A stretch of DNA of 64,000 bases from an uncultured Clostridium sp. GTDB lineage: Bacteria; Bacillota; Clostridia; Clostridiales; Clostridiaceae. The stretch is from contig CAKVLD010000001.1 in the NCBI GenBank assembly GCA_934755305.1, forward strand, positions 62,001 through 126,000, read 5' to 3'. Below are positions 44,816 through 54,438 of this stretch, piece after piece. Within the stretch, counting starts at the first letter, position 1, and each line of letters starts with the position of its first letter. Under the pieces are notes generated by a model, which was not told the origin of the DNA, made no database searches, and saw nothing but the letters and a program-made list of their open reading frames with translations. The position numbers were made by a program, and so were the translations under genes.

Positions 44816-44846
44816 AGAAATGCGGCTTATAGTCGCATTTCTTTTT
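44816..44846 (+). terminator. Terminator after rplT
   Basis: AGAAATGCG (44816-44824) with CGCATTTCT (44834-44842) and a T-run. Confidence 0.9.
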
Positions 44847-44935
44847 ATAAAAAAATTATATTATAGAAAAGCATACTATTACAAATACTAAATAAGGATA
44901 TAAAATTAGAATTTAAGGGAATTTGGAGTAATTAT

Positions 44936-46285
44936 ATGAATATTAAGGATAAGAAATTAAAAAAAAGTTTTAGTGGTGTACAAATTTTAACAATAGGTTT
45001 TATCATTTTAATATTAATAGGTAGTATAGTATTATCTTTACCTATTTCTTCAGTTACGGGAGAGTATACTAATTATTTAGATTCTTTATTTACATCTACT
45101 TCAGCTGTATGTGTTACAGGATTAGTTACATTAAATACGGGAGCTCATTGGAGTGTTTTTGGTCAAGTAGTTATAATAACATTGATACAAATTGGTGGAT
45201 TAGGTTTTATGTCTATTACTGCTTTTGTAGCGATGCTTTTGGGAAAAAAGATTACATTGAAAGATAGATTATATATCCAAGAGTCAATGAATGCTTTTGA
45301 AATCCAAGGGATTGCTAAGATGGTTAAGTATGTTGTAAAATTTACTTTTTCTGTAGAATTAATAGGTGCTGTATTATTATCTTTTAAATTTATACCTGAA
45401 TATGGTTTAAGGAAGGGAATAGGATTTAGTTTGTTTCATTCTATCTCAGCTTTTTGCAATGCAGGTTTTGACATAATTGGAGATGGAAATAGTATGGTTT
45501 CACAATCAAATAGTGTTTTGTTATTAATGGTTTTATCTTTACTAATAATAGTAGGTGGATTAGGCTTCTCGGTTATTATTGAATTATGGAATTATAAAAA
45601 AGTTAAAAGATTGTCTGTTCATTCTAAAATAGTATTATCTATAACAGGGGGATTAATAGTTGTTGGAGCTATATTTATATTTTTGCTTGAATATAAAAAT
45701 CCAGAAACTATGGCTAATATGACTTTTATAGAAAAGATAACCAATTCTGTATTTACTTCTGTATCGCCTAGAACAGCTGGATTTAATAGTGTTCCATTAG
45801 ATAAGTTGACTAATGCAAGTGTATTAATGACTATATTTTTAATGTTTATAGGAGGTTCACCAGGTTCAACTGCAGGTGGAATTAAAACTACAACTTTTGG
45901 AATGGTAGCATTAACTTTAGTAAATGTTATTAAAGGTAGACAGGATACAGAAGTTTTTAGAAGAAGGTTTTCTAAGGAAACAATATATAAATCTTTTGCT
46001 TTATTTATGATAGGAACTTCTATCGTAATAATTGTGACTATGATTTTATCTATAACAGAATATGGGATGGATTTTTTGTCTGTATTATTTGAAGCAACTT
46101 CTGCTTTTGGAACAGCAGGTCTTACTTTAGGAATTACAAGTAGTTTAAGTGTTATAGGTAAGATAGTTATAATAATTAGCATGTATATTGGAAGAGTTGG
46201 ACCATTAACAGTAGCGTTGGCATTAACACATAGACAAAAGAAGCAAGGGTATAAGTATCCAGAAGGAAAAATTTTAATAGGTTAG
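44936..46285 (+). CDS. ktrB: Potassium uptake channel subunit, KtrB/TrkH type
   Basis: 449 residues with eight or more membrane segments arranged as four M1-P-M2 units. The filter-like loops are TSAVCVTGLVT, SAFCNAGFDIIG, SPRTAGFNSV and TSAFGTAGLT. It forms the ion path driven by Na+ or membrane potential. It is followed after 12 bases by its regulatory subunit. GGAG lies 8 bases before the ATG. KtrB rather than TrkH is favoured by length and by the single-RCK partner. Confidence 0.95.
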   Translation: MNIKDKKLKKSFSGVQILTIGFIILILIGSIVLSLPISSVTGEYTNYLDSLFTSTSAVCVTGLVTLNTGAHWSVFGQVVIITLIQIGGLGFMSITAFVAMLLGKKITLKDRLYIQESMNAFEIQGIAKMVKYVVKFTFSVELIGAVLLSFKFIPEYGLRKGIGFSLFHSISAFCNAGFDIIGDGNSMVSQSNSVLLLMVLSLLIIVGGLGFSVIIELWNYKKVKRLSVHSKIVLSITGGLIVVGAIFIFLLEYKNPETMANMTFIEKITNSVFTSVSPRTAGFNSVPLDKLTNASVLMTIFLMFIGGSPGSTAGGIKTTTFGMVALTLVNVIKGRQDTEVFRRRFSKETIYKSFALFMIGTSIVIIVTMILSITEYGMDFLSVLFEATSAFGTAGLTLGITSSLSVIGKIVIIISMYIGRVGPLTVALALTHRQKKQGYKYPEGKILIG

Positions 46286-46297
46286 GCGGTTTGAAAT

Positions 46298-46966
46298 ATG
46301 TCGAAAAAACAATTTATAGTTGTGGGTATAGGAAGATTTGGATCTTCTGTAGCAAAAACATTATATGAATTAGGCAATGATGTTTTGGTAATAGATAGTG
46401 ATGAAGAAAGAGTTCAAGATATATCAGAAAAAGTAACACATGCCGTTCAAATGGATGCAACTGATGAAAGTGCTATAAAAACTTTAGGGGTAAGAAATTT
46501 TGATGTGGCTATAGTGAGTATAGGTGCTAATATACAATCTAGTATAATGGTAACGTTAATACTTAAAGAATTAGGTATAAAACATATTATAGCTAAGGGG
46601 AATAATGAATTACATGCAAAGGTATTATATAAGATAGGTGCTGACAGAGTGATTTTGCCTGAAAAGGATATGGGAATAAGGGTGGCTCATAATATAGCAT
46701 CATCTAATATTCTTGATTATATAGAATTATCAGAAGATTATAGTATTTTAGAAATAAAAGCTTTAAGTATATGGGTTGGAAAATCATTGAAAGAACTTAA
46801 ACTTAGAAGTGAATATGAAATAAATGTTATGGCTATAAAAAGAGGTGATAATATAAACATATCACCATTAGCAGATGAAGTTATACAAGAGAATGATGTT
46901 TTAGTAGCAATAGGAGCTGGTAAAAATCTTGATAAATTTGAAGGTATGATAATTAATTATAAATAG
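46298..46966 (+). CDS. ktrA: Potassium uptake regulatory subunit, KtrA/TrkA type
   Basis: 222 residues, one RCK unit. An N-terminal Rossmann motif VVGIGRFGSSVAKTL binds nucleotide (ATP/ADP or NAD), with the acidic end of strand two in VLVIDSDEERV. The C-terminal TrkA-C domain is about 135-222 (LEIKALSIWVGKSLKEL). It forms the cytosolic ring that gates KtrB. Cotranscribed with ktrB; the next gene starts 15 bases on. Confidence 0.95.
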   Translation: MSKKQFIVVGIGRFGSSVAKTLYELGNDVLVIDSDEERVQDISEKVTHAVQMDATDESAIKTLGVRNFDVAIVSIGANIQSSIMVTLILKELGIKHIIAKGNNELHAKVLYKIGADRVILPEKDMGIRVAHNIASSNILDYIELSEDYSILEIKALSIWVGKSLKELKLRSEYEINVMAIKRGDNINISPLADEVIQENDVLVAIGAGKNLDKFEGMIINYK

Positions 46967-46981
46967 TAGAGGTGTATTAAT

Positions 46982-47761
46982 TTGGTTTTCATAGAAAGTA
47001 AAGATAATAGCTTATATAAGGATACCAAAAAGCTTAAGGAAAGAAGAGGAAGAAATAAAAGTTCTAAATATATAATTGAAGGATTTAGACTTATAGAAGA
47101 AGCATTTAAGGCTAATCTTCCTATAGAATATATTTTTATTAGCAATGAAGAAGAAAAAAGAATAGATAAATATTTAGGAAAATATATTAATGAAAAGACT
47201 AGGCTCTATAAATTAAGTGATAATTTATTAAAGGAACTATGTTCTACAGAAAAACCGCAGGGAATAATAGCGGTAGTACAAATGAAAAAAGTAGATATGG
47301 CTCTTGAAGGTAGCTTTTATTTACTATGTGATAAGTTGCAAGATCCAGGTAATCTAGGGACAATAATAAGAACAGCTCATGCAGCAGGTGTTGATGGAAT
47401 AATATTAACAAAGGGAACTGTAGATGTATATAATGACAAAACTATAAGATCAACAATGGGTTCTTTGTTTCATGTTCCAATAATATGTGATGATGAGGAG
47501 TTAACTATAACTAAGACTCTAATAAATAGAGGGTTCTCTTTATTAGCAACTTCTCTAGAAGGAGACAAGGATTTCTTTAAAGAAGATTTAACAGGAAAAA
47601 TTATAATATCTGTAGGAAATGAAGGTAATGGAGTTAGTGAAGAAGTGTATAATCTTGCAGATAAAAAGGTAAAAGTTCCTATGCCAGGAGGAGCAGAATC
47701 ATTGAATGTTGCTATAGCTACTTCAGTAATATTGTATGAAAAAGTTAGACAAAATAGTTGA
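46982..47761 (+). CDS. SpoU/TrmH-family rRNA 2'-O-methyltransferase
   Basis: 259 residues starting with TTG, GAGGTG 7 bases upstream. The N-terminal substrate-binding domain (about 1-95) includes RGRNKSSKYIIEGFRLIEEA. The SPOUT knot domain has LQDPGNLGTIIRTAHAAG, the SAM-binding VGNEGNGVSEEV and MPGGAESLNVAIATSV. It probably methylates a ribose in 23S rRNA (RlmB or YsgA type). The gene lies directly upstream of the pheS promoter, whose -35 overlaps its stop codon. Confidence 0.9.
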   Translation: MVFIESKDNSLYKDTKKLKERRGRNKSSKYIIEGFRLIEEAFKANLPIEYIFISNEEEKRIDKYLGKYINEKTRLYKLSDNLLKELCSTEKPQGIIAVVQMKKVDMALEGSFYLLCDKLQDPGNLGTIIRTAHAAGVDGIILTKGTVDVYNDKTIRSTMGSLFHVPIICDDEELTITKTLINRGFSLLATSLEGDKDFFKEDLTGKIIISVGNEGNGVSEEVYNLADKKVKVPMPGGAESLNVAIATSVILYEKVRQNS

Positions 47762-47786
47762 TATTTTGATGAAAGGTTTGTATAAT
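47758..47786 (+). promoter_or_regulatory. Promoter of pheST T-box transcript
   Basis: TTGATA (47758-47763) and TATAAT (47781-47786) with a 17-base spacer. The -35 overlaps the stop codon of the methyltransferase gene. Confidence 0.87.
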
Positions 47787-47814
47787 AGGAAAGTAATAGA
47801 ATAATAATAAAACT

Positions 47815-48040
47815 ATGATTGAGAAAGTAAACATAAGGAAACTTTCAGGGAGAAGAGGTCTTAGACTGCAAGCCTTTTCAAGAATAATTATGTTGAAGTT
47901 CCCTCAGGAGTTCTAGTTGTGAAATATTTAGTAGTAGCTAGCGGGAAACCGTTAATTTATTAAAGTTGGGTATATTATTTTGTATACCAATTAGGGTGGT
48001 AACGCGGATATTTCGTCCCTTTTTAGGGGCGTTTTTTTTA
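47815..48040 (+). promoter_or_regulatory. T-box riboswitch upstream of pheST (Phe specifier)
   Basis: The T-box AGGGTGGTAACGCGG (47993-48007) is followed by a terminator CGTCCCT (48014-48020) with AGGGGCG (48025-48031) and eight T. The likely specifier codon is TTC at 47899-47901 in the context TTGAAG-TTC-CCT, which parallels the valS leader and fits Phe. Uncharged tRNA-Phe should permit read-through. It fills the gene-free stretch 47762-48072. Confidence 0.94.
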
Positions 48041-48072
48041 TACTCAAAATTAAACTTGAAAGGAGAATAGCA

Positions 48073-49092
48073 ATGCAAGATAAATTAATGCAAATTAAAG
48101 AAACAGCTTTAAAGGAAATTGCAGAAGTTAAAACTGCAGTAGAAGTTCAAGAACTTAAAGTTAAATATTTAGGTAAAAAAGGAGAACTTACTACTATATT
48201 AAAGAGTATGGGAGGTTTATCTAAAGAAGAAAGACCTGTAGTGGGAAAAATGGTTAACGATGTTAAGAAGATAGTTGAAGAACAACTAGATTCTATAGCT
48301 TCTAAAATAAAAGAAAAAGAAAAGAATGAAAAGTTAAGAAATGAAGTTATTGATATAACTTTACCAGGAAATAAGAAAGTTATAGGAAAGAGACATCCAT
48401 TAGAATTAACTGTTGAAAAAATGAAAGATATATTTATATCTATGGGATTCACTTTAGAAGATGGGCCAGAAGTTGAACTTGATCACTACAATTTCGAAGC
48501 TTTAAATATTCCAAAGGATCACCCGGCTAGAAGTGAACAAGATACATTCTATATAAATGATAATATAGTTTTAAGAACGCAAACTTCACCAGTTCAAGCA
48601 AGAGTAATGGAAAAGCAAGAACCACCTATAAAGATGATTTCACCAGGAAAGGTTTATAGAGCTGATTCAGTTGATGCAACTCATTCACCAATATTCTATC
48701 AAATGGAAGGTCTTGTAATAGATAAGGGAGTTACTTTTGCAGATCTTAAGGGAACATTAGAATTATTTGCAAAGAAGATGTTTGGTAATAATGTAAAAAC
48801 TAAGTTTAGACCGCATCATTTTCCATTCACTGAACCATCAGCTGAAATGGATGCTACATGTTTTGTATGTGGAGGAGAAGGTTGTAACGTATGTAAAGGA
48901 TCTGGTTGGATAGAACTTTTAGGATGTGGTATGGTGCACCCTCAAGTTTTAAGAAACTGTGGATTAGATCCAGAAGTTTATAGTGGATTTGCTTTCGGAT
49001 TTGGTGTTGATAGAATGGTTATGCTTAATTATAAACTTGATGATATCAGATTATTATACGAAAGTGATATGAGATTCTTAAATCAATTCTAA
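48073..49092 (+). CDS. pheS: Phenylalanyl-tRNA synthetase alpha subunit
   Basis: 339 residues, class II synthetase. The N-terminal coiled coil is about 1-90. Motif 2 is PGKVYRADSVDATHSPIFYQ-like, motif 3 is FGFGVDRMVMLNY. A Cys set CFVCGGEGCNVCKGSG is present, as in many Firmicutes. It carries the catalytic site of the alpha2beta2 enzyme. AAAGGAG precedes the ATG; pheT follows after 15 bases. Confidence 0.98.
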   Translation: MQDKLMQIKETALKEIAEVKTAVEVQELKVKYLGKKGELTTILKSMGGLSKEERPVVGKMVNDVKKIVEEQLDSIASKIKEKEKNEKLRNEVIDITLPGNKKVIGKRHPLELTVEKMKDIFISMGFTLEDGPEVELDHYNFEALNIPKDHPARSEQDTFYINDNIVLRTQTSPVQARVMEKQEPPIKMISPGKVYRADSVDATHSPIFYQMEGLVIDKGVTFADLKGTLELFAKKMFGNNVKTKFRPHHFPFTEPSAEMDATCFVCGGEGCNVCKGSGWIELLGCGMVHPQVLRNCGLDPEVYSGFAFGFGVDRMVMLNYKLDDIRLLYESDMRFLNQF

Positions 49093-49107
49093 GGGAGGAA
49101 GTAAATA

Positions 49108-51483
49108 ATGAAGGTACCATATAGTTGGATAAAAGATTATGTTGATATAAATGTTGAAGCTAAAGAACTTGGTGATATTTTAACCTTAACAGGTTCTCAA
49201 CTTGAAGAATTAGAAATTCAAGGTGATAATATAAAAAATGTAGTTGTATGTTTAATTGAAAAGATTGAAAAGCATCCAGATGCAGATAGATTAAGCGTTT
49301 GTCAAATAGATATTGGAACCGAGAAGATTCAAATAGTTACTGCTGCAACTAACATGAAAGAAGGAGATAAAGTTCCAGTAGCTCTTCATAAGTCAATATT
49401 AGCTGATGGAACAGAAATTAAGAAAGGTAAAATGAGAGGGGTAGTATCTAATGGTATGTTCTGTTCAGAAGAAGAATTGGGTATTGCTGGAGATGAACCG
49501 GTTCATGGTTTGATGATTTTACCAGAGGATGCTCCTATAGGAATGGACATTAAGAAATATCTTAAGTTAAACAAGGCTATATTAGATTTTGAAATAACTT
49601 CAAATAGACCTGATTGTTTAAGTATGGTAGGTATGGCAAGAGAAGCTGCAGCAGCTTTAAAGACTGAATATAGAATGCCAAATATGACTTTTGAAGTTAA
49701 AAATTCAAAGAATATAAATGATGAAATAAAAGTTGAAATTAAGAGTGATCTTTGTAGAAGATACATGGCTAGAGGGGTTAAGAACGTTAAAGTTAAACCT
49801 TCACCAGGATGGATGCAAGAAAGATTATTAGAAGCCGGTGTAAGACCTATAAATAACATAGTAGATATAACAAACTTTGTTATGCTAGAATTTGGTTCAC
49901 CAATGCATGCCTTTGATGCAAGACAAATAACTTCAGGACAAATAGTGGTTGAAACAGCAAAGGATGGAGAAAAGTTTACTACTTTAGATGAAGTTGAAAG
50001 AGAATTAAATTCAAATGTTTTATGTATTAAAGATGGAGAAAATATAGTAGCTTTAGCTGGTATTATGGGGGGATTAAATTCAGAAATACAAGATGACACT
50101 ACAGAAGTAATCTTTGAATCTGCTAACTTTGATGGAACTAATATAAGAGTTAATTCAAAGGCATTAGGTTTAAGAACAGAAAGTTCTTCGAGATTTGAAA
50201 AAGATATAGATCCAAATTTAGCTGAGCTTGCTATAGATAGAGCTTGTGCTTTAGTATGTGAATTAGGTGCTGGAGAAATAATGGAAGGAACTATAGATGA
50301 ATATAAGCTTCCAAAGGAAATTTCTCATATGACAGTATCAGCTAGATGGATAAATGGTTTCTTGGGAACAGATATATCAGCAGAAGAAATGAAAGCAGCT
50401 TTAGACTCATTAGATTTAAATACTGAAATAAATGGAGATAATTTAGAAATTACAGTTCCAACTTTTAGAATAGATATAGCTATAAAAGAAGATATAGCAG
50501 AAGAAGTTGCTAGAATATATGGATATGATAAAGTTCCAACAACTGTATTTGATGTTACTCCTATGAGAGAAAATAAACATAAAAATGAAATATTAAGAGA
50601 AGTTGTTGTTAATGCTTTAATAAGTTCAGGATTAAATCAATCTATATCCTATTCTTTTGTATCACCAAAGGTATTAGATAAGGTTAAAATAGCAGAAGAT
50701 TCTCCACTTAGAGAAATGGTAAAAATAAAAAATCCATTAGGAGAAGATTTTTCAGTAATGAGAACTACTACTTTACCATCTATGATGGAATGTTTAGGTA
50801 GAAATTACTCTAGAAATAATGAATATGCTAGCTTATTTGAAATAGGTAAAGTATATATTAAGCATGAAGATGAAAATGAACTTCCAACTGAAAAAAATGT
50901 ACTTACAATAGGTATGTATGGAAAATGTGACTTCTTAGATCTTAAGGGAGTAATAGAAAATGTTCTTGATAGATTAGGAATAACTAAGGCTAGATTTGTA
51001 CGTGAAAGTACACATCCAACATTCCACCCAGGAAAAACTGCTGGAATACAATTAAGAGGAAAAAATGCAGGTGTATTTGGAGAAATTCATCCAGATGTAC
51101 AAGAAGCTTATGAAATAGATGAGGCTTGTTATATAGCTGAATTAGATTTAGATCTATTATATGAAGCTGCAGATACAAATAGAGTGTATAAACCAATTCC
51201 TAAATTCCCAGCAGCTACAAGAGATATAGCAGTACTAGTTGATGATGAAGTATTAGTTGGAGATCTTGAAGATGCAATAAAGAGAGCTGGAGGAAATTTA
51301 GTAGAAAAAATAACTTTATTTGATATATATAAAGGATCTCAAATACCAGAAGGTAAGAAGAGTATAGCTTATGCAATAGTATATAGAGATTCTAAGAAGT
51401 CTTTAACAGATAATGAAGTTAATAAAGTTCATGATAAGATATTAAAGAATTTAGAGAAAAAATTTGATGCTCAATTAAGATAA
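49108..51483 (+). CDS. pheT: Phenylalanyl-tRNA synthetase beta subunit
   Basis: 791 residues, the usual full length. The N-terminal tRNA-binding EMAP-like domain (about 40-150) contains KHPDADRLSVCQIDIG. The B3/B4 editing domain includes RPINNIVDITNFVMLEFG-like segment, B5 is about 400-470, and the C-terminal anticodon-binding FDX-ACB domain about 700-791 starts IPKFPAATRDIAVLV. It edits Tyr-tRNA-Phe. GGGAGG lies before the ATG. It is second in pheST and ends at a terminator. Confidence 0.98.
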   Translation: MKVPYSWIKDYVDINVEAKELGDILTLTGSQLEELEIQGDNIKNVVVCLIEKIEKHPDADRLSVCQIDIGTEKIQIVTAATNMKEGDKVPVALHKSILADGTEIKKGKMRGVVSNGMFCSEEELGIAGDEPVHGLMILPEDAPIGMDIKKYLKLNKAILDFEITSNRPDCLSMVGMAREAAAALKTEYRMPNMTFEVKNSKNINDEIKVEIKSDLCRRYMARGVKNVKVKPSPGWMQERLLEAGVRPINNIVDITNFVMLEFGSPMHAFDARQITSGQIVVETAKDGEKFTTLDEVERELNSNVLCIKDGENIVALAGIMGGLNSEIQDDTTEVIFESANFDGTNIRVNSKALGLRTESSSRFEKDIDPNLAELAIDRACALVCELGAGEIMEGTIDEYKLPKEISHMTVSARWINGFLGTDISAEEMKAALDSLDLNTEINGDNLEITVPTFRIDIAIKEDIAEEVARIYGYDKVPTTVFDVTPMRENKHKNEILREVVVNALISSGLNQSISYSFVSPKVLDKVKIAEDSPLREMVKIKNPLGEDFSVMRTTTLPSMMECLGRNYSRNNEYASLFEIGKVYIKHEDENELPTEKNVLTIGMYGKCDFLDLKGVIENVLDRLGITKARFVRESTHPTFHPGKTAGIQLRGKNAGVFGEIHPDVQEAYEIDEACYIAELDLDLLYEAADTNRVYKPIPKFPAATRDIAVLVDDEVLVGDLEDAIKRAGGNLVEKITLFDIYKGSQIPEGKKSIAYAIVYRDSKKSLTDNEVNKVHDKILKNLEKKFDAQLR

Positions 51484-51491
51484 TATAATAA

Positions 51492-51530
51492 AAGCTGCCT
51501 TAAGAAGAGATTTTTAAGGCGGCTTAATTT
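51492..51530. terminator. Terminator between pheT and convergent CapA gene
   Basis: AAGCTGCCTTAA (51492-51503) with TTAAGGCGGCTT (51514-51525), one wobble, then AATTTTA. The T-run is short. It lies between convergent stops and may serve both. Confidence 0.75.
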
Positions 51531-52765
51531 TATGAATTAATAATGGAAGTTGTAGAATTAAAGGATTGTTGAACTTTATTAAAAACTTCTACTGAATAAC
51601 CATCTCTTTTCTGATTATTTAAAACATCTTTAGTATTTAATATTTGAAAATGTGTTTTTCCATTAGAGTCATTATATTTATTAACCCAAGTTGGAATAGC
51701 TTCGTATGATTTTAAAGAAGTAGAATTATTGTTTTTAGTTATATCTAATTTGATCATTAAACCATCTGCAGATTTAGAGTTTCCCATAGTTTCTTCTCTT
51801 TGATTAGATAAAAAATTTCCTAGTGAATAACATACTAAAGTTTCATTATTAGATGACTCATCTTTTAATGTTCTTATAGGTTCAACTACATGAGGATGAC
51901 TTCCGATAATTACATTAACACCTTCTTTGTTTAAAGCTTTAGCTAATGCTTCTTGATTAGGAGAAGTAGAGGTGTTATATTCTTCACCCCAATGAATGTA
52001 GAAAATAATAAATTCTGCACCATCTTTTTTCATATCTGAAATTGTATTTTTCATTTTTTCTATATAAGTATTTAAATTATCGTTTGTATTTGAAAATATA
52101 TTTATTCTGTTTTTTAATTCTTTGTTAATGGGGATACCGTTAAGAGATTCTCCATTGGAAGTTTCTTCGCAGTAAGTATAATTAGTAAGGCCTATTTTTA
52201 TCCCATTAATTTCTTTTATTAAGTAATTCTTGTCTGATTCATTATTTTTTATTCCTATTAAATCAAAACCTTTATCTGTAATAGCTTTAGCTGTACTGTT
52301 AAATCCTGATAAGTTATTATCTAAGCTATGGTTATGAGCAGAAGATAAAATATCAAAGCCAGCATTTTTTAAAGAATCTAAAACAGATGTTGGACTATTG
52401 AAAGTTGGATACCCTTCATAATGTGAATTTTCTCCTAAATATGATGTTTCTGAATTGCAAATAGCAAGATCTGCATTACTTATAAAATCTTTTACTTTTA
52501 AGAAGGATTCATCAAAATTATAAGTTTTATTTGAAGGGTTATAGGCAGCTTCTAGTTGTGCAGAATGAACTAATACATCTCCAGCAAAGACTAAAGAACA
52601 TTCTTTTTGAATATTTGGGGGATTTGTAGTATCTGGTGATACAACCTTATTGTTTTCTTTGCTGGAAGTATTATTGGTTTCGTCTGTATTAATTTGATTA
52701 CTATTACAAGAAATTAAAAAGAGACTGGCAATAATAAAAAAATATAAAGATTTTAATCTTTTCAT
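51530..52765 (-). CDS. CapA-family lipoprotein (metallophosphatase-like)
   Basis: 411 residues. A lipoprotein signal ends LFLISC with Cys20. A Ser/Asn/Thr-rich linker leads to a CapA (PGA_cap) domain: SLVFAGDVLVHSAQ, ICNSETSYLG, SSAHNHSLDNNLSGF, FYIHWGEEY and VIGSHPHVVEPI, the metal-binding motifs of this metallophosphatase fold. CapA proteins take part in poly-gamma-glutamate capsule formation, but no capB or capC is nearby, so the role is open. GGAGGTGA precedes the ATG. Divergent from zapA. Confidence 0.9.
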   Translation of the reverse strand: MKRLKSLYFFIIASLFLISCNSNQINTDETNNTSSKENNKVVSPDTTNPPNIQKECSLVFAGDVLVHSAQLEAAYNPSNKTYNFDESFLKVKDFISNADLAICNSETSYLGENSHYEGYPTFNSPTSVLDSLKNAGFDILSSAHNHSLDNNLSGFNSTAKAITDKGFDLIGIKNNESDKNYLIKEINGIKIGLTNYTYCEETSNGESLNGIPINKELKNRINIFSNTNDNLNTYIEKMKNTISDMKKDGAEFIIFYIHWGEEYNTSTSPNQEALAKALNKEGVNVIIGSHPHVVEPIRTLKDESSNNETLVCYSLGNFLSNQREETMGNSKSADGLMIKLDITKNNNSTSLKSYEAIPTWVNKYNDSNGKTHFQILNTKDVLNNQKRDGYSVEVFNKVQQSFNSTTSIINS

Positions 52766-52927
52766 AAGTTCACCTCCAAAACTATAATACTAAAAAAAGT
52801 AATTTTATGCAAAAAAATCAATATGGATGTAAATATTTAAAAATGGGATATTTGCTAACTTTCCTTGTATTATAAGTATAAATTTCATATAATTATTTAT
52901 AAAGGATCAAGTTTGAGAGGTGTTAAA

Positions 52928-54091
52928 ATGATTAAGGTTACAGTTAACATAAATGGTAGAGATTACAACTTAAAAGGTAAAGATAATGAAACGTATTTAA
53001 AAGAAGTAGCGGAGTTTGTAGATAGTAAAATAAAAGAAGTTACTACTAAAAATAAATTTTTAAGTACAGAAGATGCAACTGTGTTAGCAGCAATAAATAT
53101 AGCAGATGATCTTTATGAATGTGACATGAGTTTAAATAAGTTAACTAAAGCTAAAGGGACAATAGAAGAGGAGAATAAATCTTTACAAGAAGCTATAGAA
53201 GAATTAAATTCTAGTATAGAAGTTTTAGAAAATAGTAAAAATGAAACTATTAATGAAAGTAATGTTAAAATAGCAAATTTAGAAAAGACTATAGAAGAAC
53301 TAAAATCTATAAATAGTGAATTAAAGGAAGCTAATAAAAAGTTAGACAATCATAATAGTAATTTACGTAATGAGGTTAATAGAATAAATAAAGAATTAGA
53401 TGAAGCTAATAAATTAAATAAAATATTAGAAAATAAAGAAGCAAATCTTAAAAATGAAAAAAAAGCATTAATTGAAAATATAGATAAGCTTAATAAGCTT
53501 AATTCAGAATTAAATAAGAAGGTGGACAATCTTTTAAAAGTAAAAGAGGAAAATAAGAAAGCATTAAATGAAGTTAAATATAATGAGAGTATATTAACAG
53601 AAAAAATAGATGTTTTAAATAAAGAAAAAAATAAACTCACAGAAAAAGTTAATACAATAACTAGTGATAAAGAGAAGTTAGAAAACGGTATAAAGAAATT
53701 GGAAAAAGAAAAATCAGACCTTGAAGGAGAGAGAGTTTCTTTAAGTAATAAAGTTGAAGAAATGAAGGGAATATTAATTGAGAAAGAGGATGAGATATCT
53801 TCCCTTAAATCAGATAAGGTATCCTTAGAAGCAGAATTTAATGAAAAGCAAATATCTATAAAGGGTCTAATGCATGATGAGATAGATAAAAAGCAAGAAG
53901 AGATAAAAGTTTTAGAAGAAAAAATTGAAAGATTAAATTACGAGAAATCTTTAATATTAGAGAGAGGTAAGAAGTCTGGTCAAGAGCTTAAAACTTCTAA
54001 ATATAAAGTTTTGGATTTAGAGAAGAAGTTATTAGATGTCCAATTTGAATTAGCAAAAATGAAAAAGGATCGTAATCCATTATTAAGATAA
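52928..54091 (+). CDS. zapA: ZapA-like cell-division protein with long coiled-coil extension
   Basis: 387 residues; start at ATG 52928 with GAGAGGTG about 7 bases upstream (the longer frame has no RBS). Residues 1-70 are a ZapA domain (KVTVNINGRDYNLKG ... EDATVLAAINIADDLYE), which bundles FtsZ. Typical ZapA is 80-110 residues. Here about 300 residues of heptad-rich Lys/Glu/Asn/Leu coiled coil follow (LEKTIEELKSINSELKEAN and similar). It lies upstream of the U32 and mutS2 genes, as is usual for clostridial zapA. Confidence 0.88.
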   Translation: MIKVTVNINGRDYNLKGKDNETYLKEVAEFVDSKIKEVTTKNKFLSTEDATVLAAINIADDLYECDMSLNKLTKAKGTIEEENKSLQEAIEELNSSIEVLENSKNETINESNVKIANLEKTIEELKSINSELKEANKKLDNHNSNLRNEVNRINKELDEANKLNKILENKEANLKNEKKALIENIDKLNKLNSELNKKVDNLLKVKEENKKALNEVKYNESILTEKIDVLNKEKNKLTEKVNTITSDKEKLENGIKKLEKEKSDLEGERVSLSNKVEEMKGILIEKEDEISSLKSDKVSLEAEFNEKQISIKGLMHDEIDKKQEEIKVLEEKIERLNYEKSLILERGKKSGQELKTSKYKVLDLEKKLLDVQFELAKMKKDRNPLLR

Positions 54092-54110
54092 TTTAAGTTG
54101 AAAAATTAAT

Positions 54111-54175
54111 AAAAGGTCTTTGTTTATTTTGAGAAATGTTAATTTTAATTTTCTTAAAATAATCAGAGATCTTTT
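54111..54175 (+). terminator. Terminator-like stem-loop after zapA
   Basis: AAAAGGTCTTTG (54111-54122) pairs with CAGAGATCTTTT (54164-54175) through wobbles around a long AT-rich loop with an inner hairpin. The right arm ends in TTTT. Confidence 0.65.
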
Positions 54176-54178
54176 ATT

Positions 54179-54438
54179 ATAAATATCTTAATGTAGATGT
54201 ATTATTCAAGTAAGAATAGTATAATTAAGTGATTAAACTATTCTGTTTGCCGTTGTAACAATTTGTGCAGTAATATATGCAAATACAGGGGAAAGATTTA
54301 AAAAGAAATAGATAAAATAATAATATATCAATTTTTAAGGACTTAAATATATTTTAAATTGGTATTATTTAATTATTTATGTTATAAATAATAATTGAGA
54401 CTTACTATGAAGATAAAGTGAAAATAGGAGCGATGAAA
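54179..54438 (+). other. Intergenic stretch before U32 gene with a tiny hydrophobic frame
   Basis: A TATAAT at 54220-54225 precedes a 22-codon frame from CTG 54243 to 54311 reading LFAVVTICAVIYANTGERFK plus KK, a possible single membrane helix with a basic end. It has no RBS and no usual start codon, so I do not call it a gene. It may be the remnant of a longer one. The remainder is AT-rich with nothing recognised. Confidence 0.3.
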
